Below, piece after piece: positions 50,326-55,574 of a stretch of 55,574 bases of DNA. Source of the stretch: a virus; the IMG/VR virus record IMGVR_UViG_3300019458_000232, positions 1-55,574 of that record; one strand, given 5' to 3'. Numbering within the stretch: the first letter of the stretch is position 1; the number at the start of each line of letters is the position of its first letter. Made by a program: the position numbers and the translations under genes. The notes under the pieces were generated by a model. It worked only from the letters and a program-made list of their open reading frames with translations, did no database searches and had not been told where the DNA came from.

Positions 50326-51357
50326 ATGCCTACGTATCAATACGACTACATTGTTTTCATTGGCCGATTTCAGCCATTCCATAACGGACACAAATATGCC
50401 CTTGATCGAGCTCTAACACTTGCTGAGCGAGTGATTGTGTTTGTTGGTAGTGCCTTTCAGCCTCGTACAATCAAGAATCCGTTCACGGCTGAAGAGCGTA
50501 TCGAAATGCTTCATTCCGTATATCCGGACAACAAACAACTTATTTCTCTACCTATTCGCGATCAACTGTACAACGATCAGCGCTGGATTGCGGAGATTCA
50601 GGAGAAGACGCGTACCGTGATCGCCGCTGCTGGTTGGCGCCCGGGCCCAACGAAAATTGGAATCACGGGGTTCAGCAAAGACGAAAGTTCATATTATCTC
50701 GATCTGTTCCCCCAGTGGGAATCTGTTCCGCATGAACCAATCGATATGATCAATGCGACCGACATTCGGCGATTGCTGTTTGAAGGAATCAGCGCCTCGT
50801 TCGTTAAGAGTACGATGCCTGAAGTTGTTTTCGACTATGTGTCGAAATTCAAGAATTCAGACGACTTCAAACAACTGCGTCGTGAGTACGACTTTATCAA
50901 GCAGTATAAGGCTGCTTGGAGTGTTGCTCCATATGCGCCAACCTTTCTTACCGTCGATGCAGGTGTTATTCAGTCGGGACACATTCTGCTCGTTCAACGC
51001 AAAGCGTCTCCAGGGGAGGGATTGTGGGCTCTGCCGGGTGGTTTTGTTAATCAGAACGAAACGATTGTTGATGCGATGGTTCGTGAGCTTCGCGAAGAGA
51101 CTAAACTTAAGGTTCCTGCTCCCGTGTTGAAGGGTTCGATCAAAGCAATGAAAGTATTCGATCATCCTGATCGTTCTTTGCGTGGACGAACTATTACTCA
51201 TGCACACCTGATCGAGCTGCCGGCAGGTCCGCTACCTGCTGTCAAAGGTGGTGATGACGCAAAGAAAGCAAAATGGTTTCCGATCAGTGAAATCCGGAGT
51301 GAAAATCTTTTCGAGGATCACTATGACATTATTCAGTACTTTTTGGGCCAAGTGTAA
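50326..51357 (+). CDS. nadM: Bifunctional NMN adenylyltransferase / Nudix hydrolase
   Basis: 343 residues. The N-terminal nucleotidyltransferase has FIGRFQPFHNGHK (HxGH-type site, 11-23) and a C-terminal ISASFVKSTMP (ISxTxxR-like). The C-terminal Nudix domain (about 205-343) has the box GGFVNQNETIVDAM-VRELREETKL. This fusion, also known from phage KVP40 and cyanobacteria, makes NAD from NMN and hydrolyses ADP-ribose. It would sustain NAD for the phage's NAD-dependent DNA ligase and counter NAD-depleting defences (inference). Confidence 0.92.
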   Translation: MPTYQYDYIVFIGRFQPFHNGHKYALDRALTLAERVIVFVGSAFQPRTIKNPFTAEERIEMLHSVYPDNKQLISLPIRDQLYNDQRWIAEIQEKTRTVIAAAGWRPGPTKIGITGFSKDESSYYLDLFPQWESVPHEPIDMINATDIRRLLFEGISASFVKSTMPEVVFDYVSKFKNSDDFKQLRREYDFIKQYKAAWSVAPYAPTFLTVDAGVIQSGHILLVQRKASPGEGLWALPGGFVNQNETIVDAMVRELREETKLKVPAPVLKGSIKAMKVFDHPDRSLRGRTITHAHLIELPAGPLPAVKGGDDAKKAKWFPISEIRSENLFEDHYDIIQYFLGQV

Positions 51358-51736
51358 GCCAACCCTTTGGTGGGAGTGGTTGCCCGGACGACAAACGAAC
51401 GGGGCGTATTACAAAATGCGTTTGTGGCAGTCCAAGTGGCCCTTCATGCATGACGTATGGTTGATTCATTATCCGGAAGGCTCATACATTCCTCCTCATA
51501 TTGATGAGGTTGATAGATATCGACACTATCGGTTGAATATTGTTCTCCGCGAGGCTGTTGAAGGTGGAGATTTTGAGCCCTCTGGCCTGATGCAACCTTT
51601 TATTAACACCCGTCGGGTGAAATTCTTTCGGCCTGATCGAATCGTGCATGGCGTAAAGAAGATCGTTAAAGGTACTCGATTAGTGTTGAGTATTGGATGG
51701 GCGTTGAAAAAGAAACGACCGGGGCCACCATGGTGA
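51323..51736 (+). CDS. 2OG-Fe(II) oxygenase-like protein
   Basis: 137 residues from ATG 51323, with GAGG upstream, overlapping the nadM 3' end by 35 nt. The jelly-roll core has PPHIDEVDRYRHYRLNIVL (HxD motif His-Ile-Asp), GGDFEPSG, FFRPDRIVHGVKK (distal His) and RLVLSIGW (Arg). These are the iron and 2-oxoglutarate ligands of dioxygenases. Substrate unknown. Unlike the copy at 2.0 kb the full metal triad is visible here. Confidence 0.72.
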   Translation: MTLFSTFWAKCKPTLWWEWLPGRQTNGAYYKMRLWQSKWPFMHDVWLIHYPEGSYIPPHIDEVDRYRHYRLNIVLREAVEGGDFEPSGLMQPFINTRRVKFFRPDRIVHGVKKIVKGTRLVLSIGWALKKKRPGPPW

Positions 51737-52092
51737 AAAACCTCAGTGCAACTCCAGACGGATGTAGTGATTACGCCTGGCAGAGGTACAATTATTTTTG
51801 TGACCGATTGGTGGATTTGCATAACACTTGTGTGTTTGCTTTTGAAAAGAAGTATGGATTTAGGCTCGCAGACCTTGAAAGAGGCAACGAATTTCCTTTG
51901 CGGATGACAGATTTCGCTGTTATTGAAGTTATTGCTGTGCTAGACTCCTCGACGAACTTGAGTAGAGATTGCCCCATGCGTGTGTGGACGGAGTGGACAT
52001 TTGCTGAGGACCTGCTTAGAATGATCGATGAAGTGAATAACTCATCAAGGGGTCTCTATAATGAAAGAAAACAAAAGACTAAAGGGAGCTAA
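51730..52092 (+). CDS. Hypothetical protein
   Basis: 120 residues from ATG 51730, overlapping the oxygenase stop by 7 nt. Aromatic-rich (YAWQRYNYFCDRLVDLHN) with an alpha/beta pattern and a basic tail. No recognised family. Confidence 0.55.
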   Translation: MVKNLSATPDGCSDYAWQRYNYFCDRLVDLHNTCVFAFEKKYGFRLADLERGNEFPLRMTDFAVIEVIAVLDSSTNLSRDCPMRVWTEWTFAEDLLRMIDEVNNSSRGLYNERKQKTKGS

Positions 52093-52272
52093 TCTTTTGA
52101 CACTGGCCGCAACGAAACACTTGAGCAGGCGATAAAACTTGACTTGATGCTCTTGCAATTGTTCGATCGACACAATATTCCGTACAGAACATTTCGCGTC
52201 AACGAAGAAATCGAGAAGCAAGTGTTTGACTACATCTGGGAAAGGTTTGAACGCGTTTCAGCCGTAAGTTGA
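52061..52272 (+). pseudogene. Small hypothetical protein gene with a one-base frame break
   Basis: ATG 52061 has AAGGGG 9 nt upstream and reads MKENKRLKGANL before the frame closes at about 52133. The next frame continues FDTGRNETLEQAIKLDLMLL and on to the stop at 52270-52272. One extra T in the run at 52094-52098 would join them into a 70-residue helical protein. If the break is real, only the 41-residue internal frame from 52147 could be made. No family recognised. Confidence 0.45.
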
Positions 52273-52297
52273 CTTTTGCGGTTCGACCATATATAGT
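52269..52297 (+). promoter_or_regulatory. Sigma70-like promoter for tRNA, structured RNA and bS21
   Basis: TTGACT (52269-52274), 17-nt spacer, TATAGT (52292-52297), about 14 nt before the tRNA 5' end. The -35 context AGTTGACTT resembles the other early promoters here. Confidence 0.6.
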
Positions 52298-52310
52298 TAA
52301 CCCTTACAAT

Positions 52311-52386
52311 TGCGGGTTAGAGCAGAAGTAGCTCGCCTGGCTCATAACCAGGAGGCCGTGGCGTGCAATTCCCACACCCGCTACCA
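52311..52386 (+). tRNA. Initiator-type tRNA-Met(CAT), slightly irregular
   Basis: Acceptor strands TGCGGGT and ACCCGCT pair at six positions but leave a T-T mismatch at 1-72, as bacterial initiators leave 1-72 unpaired. The D-stem is GAGC/GCTC with a short loop lacking the usual GG. Anticodon arm CCTGG-CTCATAA-CCAGG carries CAT at 52343-52345. The T-arm GTGG...CCAC has an 8-10-nt loop and lacks TTCAA. CCA is encoded at 52384-52386. The overall string GAGCAG...TAGCTCG...GGCTCATAACC is that of fMet tRNAs, but only the 1-72 mismatch separates it from an elongator. Confidence 0.68.
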
Positions 52387-52657
52387 ATCAGTTGCGCAGG
52401 TTAGTGATACTTCATCACTCGTGCGAACTAGAGAGGCAACTCTTTAGCGTGTGCCGAACACGTGAGTTAGTAGTCGCAAGGCGAAAGCAGAAGGTCAGTG
52501 GTAGTGCTGTTCACTATCCCCTTCAGGAGGGAGAGAATGATTATGCTCTGGAAATCAGGGCCGTGGCTGACACGTTATAAGCGGCTTGGGGTACAGAAAT
52601 AATTCTGGATCACAAAGCGACGGCACTAGCCGACCTATACTCTGATTGAATTTTTTT
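52387..52657 (+). ncRNA. Structured noncoding RNA of unknown family
   Basis: It starts directly after the tRNA CCA. ATCAG (52387-52391) can pair with CTGAT (52642-52646), closing the whole domain, and a T7 run (52651-52657) follows as in a terminator. Inside lie AGTGAT-ACTTC-ATCACT (52403-52419), CTAGAGAG-GCAA-CTCTTTAG (52428-52447, GNRA tetraloop), CGTGT-GCCGA-ACACG (52448-52462) and TCCC/GGGA (52517-52532). Stop codons interrupt all frames except one weak 62-codon frame. RNase P RNA was considered and not supported. It lies between an initiator-type tRNA and bS21. Confidence 0.6.
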
Positions 52658-52664
52658 GAGAAAT

Positions 52665-52889
52665 ATGCCAACAGTCCATCTAAATCCAGAACGACAATCT
52701 CTCAAAGATGTCGAAATTGCTCTCCGCAAGCTGAAGAAGCTTGTCGAAAAATGTGGGACATTGAAAAAGCTTCATGAGAAGGAATTTCATGAGCGTGCCG
52801 GTGTCAAACGCAATCGTAAACGTGCTGCTGCCATTATGCGGTGGCGTCGAGAAACCCAAAAGCACCAACTCCCGCCAAAACTTTACTGA
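52665..52889 (+). CDS. rpsU: Ribosomal protein bS21
   Basis: 74 residues from ATG 52665; a TTG 9 nt upstream is less likely. The bS21 pattern is clear: VEIALRKLKKLVEKCGTL, KKLHEKEFHERAGVKRNRKR and AAAIMRWRR, ending in a Leu-Tyr. bS21 binds the 30S platform next to the anti-Shine-Dalgarno and affects initiation. Phage-encoded bS21 has been seen in viral metagenomes and may steer ribosomes to phage messages. No strong Shine-Dalgarno precedes the gene. Its stop overlaps the next start (TGATG). Confidence 0.87.
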   Translation: MPTVHLNPERQSLKDVEIALRKLKKLVEKCGTLKKLHEKEFHERAGVKRNRKRAAAIMRWRRETQKHQLPPKLY

Positions 52890-53299
52890 TGGCCTCCAAT
52901 CCTGATATCTTGTTTGCCAATTATCGTATTGGTGATGACTTGTGGAGAGATCGTCCGGTCGAGGATCGTATTAAACACCTCGAAGAGCAACTCAAGAAAG
53001 TTTTGCTCCAGCGAGAACATTTCCGAAGAAATTCGGAACCATCTGTAGACGCCAACGAGAAAGTTCTTCGAAGTGCTAGCTGGTTGTGGGCTAAACAATC
53101 AAATCAATCAACTGCATTTCCAGCGGTACACCATCCGTTCTATCTTTGGCGTGGTGATATGTGTGTCCTTATTTGTCACCAAAACATCATTAATGCTGTG
53201 CAAGGACGAGCTCGTGAAGCATGGGAAGAGGAGTGTCAGCGAGCACTTGAAAAAGAACAGGGAAGGAAAAATCGGGAGGAAAAATGTGTCGATTCGTAG
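52889..53299 (+). CDS. Hypothetical protein
   Basis: 136 residues from ATG 52889, coupled to bS21 through TGATG. Parts: a helical segment (DRIKHLEEQLKKVLLQREHF), a more hydrophobic middle (FYLWRGDMCVLICHQNIINAV) and a charged helical tail. No recognised family. Confidence 0.6.
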   Translation: MASNPDILFANYRIGDDLWRDRPVEDRIKHLEEQLKKVLLQREHFRRNSEPSVDANEKVLRSASWLWAKQSNQSTAFPAVHHPFYLWRGDMCVLICHQNIINAVQGRAREAWEEECQRALEKEQGRKNREEKCVDS

Positions 53300-54130
53300 T
53301 GTATCATGGTCATCCAGTATTGATTGCGGATCTGCTTTACAGACCTAAGCATGGTCTGGTTGAACAGAGCATGCGATCCGAACAAAGCTTTCAAAGCTAC
53401 AATGCTGATGGTTTTGGGATTGGCTTTTATACAGAAGGGTTTCCGAACCCCTGCGTGATTCGTTCAACGACACCCGCCTGGGCAAATACAGGTTTACAGG
53501 AGTTGTCGAATCGAGTCTATTCGACACGAATCTTCGGCCACGTTCGAGCCGCCTCACCGGGACTCGAAGTGCAAACAACAAACTGCCATCCATTTACAGC
53601 AGGTCGGTATCAGTTTATGCACAATGGAGCGATTGGTGATTTCCGTAAAGTGAAACGCCAAATCCAAAATGCACTGTCAGACGTGGGAATGTATTCGCGG
53701 TTCAACTGACACGGAACATGCATTTGGCTTGTTCTTACACGGTGTTGGTAGTCTTGACAAGAGACTGAGTACAAGTGAGATGCGCACCCTGCTCGTGATG
53801 ACAATTGCAACACTAGTCCATATTGCTCAACTGCAAAAGAATCCACTGACATTGAACTTCGCAGTTTCGGACGGCTACTCAACAGTTGTCTCTCGCTTTG
53901 CTGCCAATGCTGAACAATCGCCAACATTGTACTATTCTTCTGGACAAAGATACGTACTGAATGGAAATGACTGCGACATGATCCCATCATCTAACGGACA
54001 CACAGGAGCAACGCTAATCGCGAGCGAACCTATCACGCGGCAACCTAATGAGTGGACTTTGGTTCCTCAAAACCACACGGTTTCTGTAGATCCAGACGGA
54101 ATGTGCTCTGTTGAAAAAATCACCATATAA
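53284..54130 (+). pseudogene. Class II glutamine amidotransferase gene with a one-base frame break
   Basis: The first frame (53284-53709) begins MCRFVVYHG, giving the N-terminal nucleophile Cys2, and includes NADGFGIGFY, FGHVRAAS and FMHNGAIGDF, the motifs of YafJ/EgtC-like amidotransferases that take ammonia from glutamine. The second frame (to 54130) continues with IRGSTDTEHAFGLFL. Removing one G from GTGGGA at about 53687 joins them (SDVECIRGSTD) into a protein of about 281 residues. GGAGG precedes the ATG. The nature of the acceptor is unknown. Confidence 0.78.
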
Positions 54131-54310
54131 TACTGAAATGTTGGAGAGTGGGAGGGGACAGATTTGTAAGGGGAAAAACCGACCCCTTTCTGGAATATAA
54201 ATACAAGATTACGTAATAGGCTTCGAGAGTTGGACATTGTGTCGAATTCTCAACTAACTGACTTTAATTAAAGGGATCTTAGTCAGTGATCCGTTAGAAA
54301 GAGGAATGCT
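54131..54310 (+). promoter_or_regulatory. Intergenic region with hairpin, late promoter and structured leader
   Basis: AAGGGG/CCCCTT (54168-54188) may terminate the upstream transcript. A perfect late promoter TATAAATA follows at 54196-54203. The roughly 105-nt leader contains ACTGACT ... AGTCAGT, a 7-bp stem enclosing the palindrome CTTTAATTAAAG. GAAAGAGG lies before the ATG. Confidence 0.55.
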
Positions 54311-55201
54311 ATGATGTATGGAAATAAATTGGCAATTGCAGTAAAACATAACGGCAAAGTCCTTCGTGAATTCAATAAGGACACAGTCTATCTGCCCTTC
54401 GGTGCAGAATATTCAATCTTCATCAAAAACCTCGACACAGTTCGTGCGTCTGTCAAAGTAATGATCGATGGTAAAGACATCGGTGATGGCACAACGTTCG
54501 TTGTCAATGGTAGTAGCTCGATCGAACTCGAGCGATTCCTTCGGGCGGGCAACCTGAATGAAGGAAATCGTTTCAAGTTTATTGAGCGAACGGCGTCGGT
54601 TGAAAACCATCGTGGTGTTGGTGGTGAGGATGGCCTAGTGGTGATTGAGTATCAATTTGAGAAACGAGTTCCGAAAGTGGAGTACGTTGATCATCACATC
54701 TATCATCGTTATCACGATCATTGGTTGCTACCACGACATCGCAGACCGTATTGGTATGGAGATGACACATACACTGTGTGCAACTCCGGCGACTCGTACG
54801 GCCTATCTGGTGGTGTTTCGAGTAATACGGTCGGCAGCACTGTCTCAGATTCGTTGTTGAACACAGAGCCCAAAGTGCAAATGAAAGGCAAGAAGCAAGC
54901 AATGCGTGCTCATTCAATAAATCTTGCGCATGTTGAGCCACAAGCAACGCTGATCAACGATGCTGGTATTACGGTGGCTGGTTCCAAATCAGACCAACAG
55001 TTTCATCAATCTGCTTGGTTTGCAACCGAAACGGAAAAGTTCAGTCTTGTCCTGAAACTTCTCGGTCAAGTTGAAAGTGGTCGCGCTGTTCGTACAGCAA
55101 TCACTGTGAAACACAAACAGAAGTGTGATACGTGTGGTCATGTGAATAAGGCAAATGCCAAATTCTGTGCTAATTGTGGCACGGCACTCGAGCTAGTGTA
55201 A
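54311..55201 (+). CDS. Zinc-ribbon protein, probable late structural or regulatory protein
   Basis: 296 residues (ATG 54311 or 54314). The N-terminal beta domain (NKLAIAVKHNGKVLREF, YLPFGAEYSIFIKN) is about 115 residues. A His/Tyr-rich stretch follows (DHHIYHRYHDHWLLPRHRR), then a Ser/Gly linker, and a C-terminal four-cysteine zinc ribbon (CDTCGHVNKANAKFCANCG). No enzyme motif. Its own late promoter, long leader and terminator make it a single-gene unit, possibly highly expressed. Confidence 0.6.
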   Translation: MMYGNKLAIAVKHNGKVLREFNKDTVYLPFGAEYSIFIKNLDTVRASVKVMIDGKDIGDGTTFVVNGSSSIELERFLRAGNLNEGNRFKFIERTASVENHRGVGGEDGLVVIEYQFEKRVPKVEYVDHHIYHRYHDHWLLPRHRRPYWYGDDTYTVCNSGDSYGLSGGVSSNTVGSTVSDSLLNTEPKVQMKGKKQAMRAHSINLAHVEPQATLINDAGITVAGSKSDQQFHQSAWFATETEKFSLVLKLLGQVESGRAVRTAITVKHKQKCDTCGHVNKANAKFCANCGTALELV

Positions 55202-55206
55202 GTATG

Positions 55207-55234
55207 CTGGGGGCTACTAAAGGGTAGCCCCCAG
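55207..55234 (+). terminator. Strong hairpin terminator
   Basis: CTGGGGGCTAC (55207-55217), 6-nt loop, GTAGCCCCCAG (55224-55234): a perfect 11-bp stem. The following bases are TCTCCC rather than a T run. Confidence 0.65.
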
Positions 55235-55239
55235 TCTCC

Positions 55240-55247
55240 CATAAATA
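55240..55247 (+). promoter_or_regulatory. T4-late-like promoter box CATAAATA
   Basis: CATAAATA, 23 nt upstream of the ATG at 55271, with AGGAG between. Confidence 0.6.
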
Positions 55248-55270
55248 TCGTCTGCATTTAGGAGTTTATC

Positions 55271-55574
55271 ATGGCAGACGAACAAAACGAGTGTAGCACA
55301 GGCGCAACCGAAGGTGAGTTGCAATTTGTCTCGGAAAAAGTTGACAAGGTTGAACGAGATCTCAAGGAAGAATTGGGCAAAATTTCATTCGAGAGCTTGT
55401 TTGGCAGGTGGGTTAGTAGCCACGTAATGACCGTCAGTGTCAGCACCATTGCTACCGTTCTTGGCTTTGTTGGCACGATCTTTGTTGGTTCCTTCTGGGT
55501 GAGTGATCGTTTTGTAGAAGCTGCTGAACTCGATAAAGCCACACAGCAAATTCAGCGTGATCTAACCAAGTTTC
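55271..55574 (+). CDS. Coiled-coil protein with one transmembrane helix (3' end beyond window)
   Basis: 101 codons to the window edge with no stop. It starts MADEQNECSTGATEGELQ, then a charged helix (KVDKVERDLKEELGKI), one transmembrane segment (VSTIATVLGFVGTIFVGSFW) and another helix. The layout is the reverse of the coiled-coil membrane protein at 37.5 kb, and both have late promoters and strong ribosome sites. A lysis or envelope role is possible. Confidence 0.6.
   Translation, partial: MADEQNECSTGATEGELQFVSEKVDKVERDLKEELGKISFESLFGRWVSSHVMTVSVSTIATVLGFVGTIFVGSFWVSDRFVEAAELDKATQQIQRDLTKF

Noticed and set aside
52392-52580. 62-codon open frame
   Set aside because: It runs through strong RNA hairpins, has no ribosome site and no protein-like pattern.
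52387-52657. RNase P RNA
   Set aside because: GAGGCAACTC and AGAGAATGAT look like its conserved regions I and IV, but the first lies inside a self-contained 8-bp tetraloop hairpin and no P4 pairing to a 3' conserved region can be made.

Overview
The window is a piece of a large T4-superfamily myovirus (contractile-tailed phage) genome. Marker genes on the minus strand are those of the T4 replication and nucleotide core: DnaB-type helicase (gp41-like), TOPRIM primase (gp61-like), both type II topoisomerase subunits (gp39/gp52-like), dCMP deaminase, DHFR, thymidylate synthase, a DsbA-like DNA-binding protein, a tail-tube-like protein and an Acb1-type 2H phosphoesterase. PhoH, MazG, 2OG-Fe(II) oxygenases and a class II (B12-dependent) ribonucleotide reductase recall marine and rhizobial T4-like phages. 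An LpxH-like gene points to a Gram-negative host. A circularly permuted tmRNA gene, the form found in alphaproteobacteria and cyanobacteria, makes an alphaproteobacterial host my best guess; this is inference.

Layout. 1-10.1 kb (minus): tail-tube-like protein, dCMP deaminase, DsbA-like protein, lytic transglycosylase, oxygenase, aspartic protease, PD-(D/E)XK nuclease, structural proteins and replicative helicase. 10.3-17.0 kb (plus): nrdJ interrupted by four inteins, the second with a broken reading frame, then a terminator and a late operon of small proteins (17.1-19.0 kb). 19.0-28.4 kb (minus): AAA ATPase with an intein inside its Walker A motif, topoisomerase, metallophosphoesterase, SprT-like peptidase, primase and ClpP-like protease. 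28.46-28.74 kb: permuted tmRNA. 28.8-39.7 kb (minus): Acb1-like protein, HNH-RNA ligase fusion broken by a homing endonuclease, DHFR, NAD-dependent DNA ligase, thymidylate synthase carrying an HNH insertion, Thg1-like polymerase, PhoH, rhodanese-like protein, MazG and a tRNA-Gly with a hairpin inserted in its anticodon loop. 39.9-41.7 kb (plus): LpxH-like phosphatase plus glycosyltransferase. 41.6-47.9 kb (mostly minus): peptide deformylase, HNH nuclease, PTH2-like protein, a tail fibre with YadA-like repeats and a Vsr-type endonuclease. 47.9-55.6 kb (plus): endolysin, small membrane protein, NMN adenylyltransferase-Nudix, an initiator-type tRNA, an unidentified structured RNA, ribosomal protein bS21, an amidotransferase and a zinc-ribbon protein.

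How the genes work together. Nucleotide supply (NrdJ, DHFR, ThyA, dCMP deaminase, MazG, NadM-Nudix, nucleotidase) feeds a T4-like replisome. A translation module (tmRNA, initiator-like tRNA, tRNA-Gly, bS21, peptide deformylase, PTH2-like, RMF/CrpP-like) could redirect or rescue host ribosomes. An RNA-repair and counter-defence set (RNA ligase, Thg1-like, Acb1-like, a compact 2H-like protein) could repair RNA or remove defence signals. Two promoter classes are visible: T4-late-like NATAAATA boxes 15-120 nt upstream of structural and lysis genes, and sigma70-like TTGAC(A/C/T)-N17/18-TANNNT elements, several sharing GTTGACCTT. Mobile genes are dense: five inteins, one in-frame HNH insertion and two homing endonuclease genes. 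Four plus-strand reading frames are each broken by one base; three of these lack a T before TTG, which may reflect modified bases or sequencing error rather than biology.
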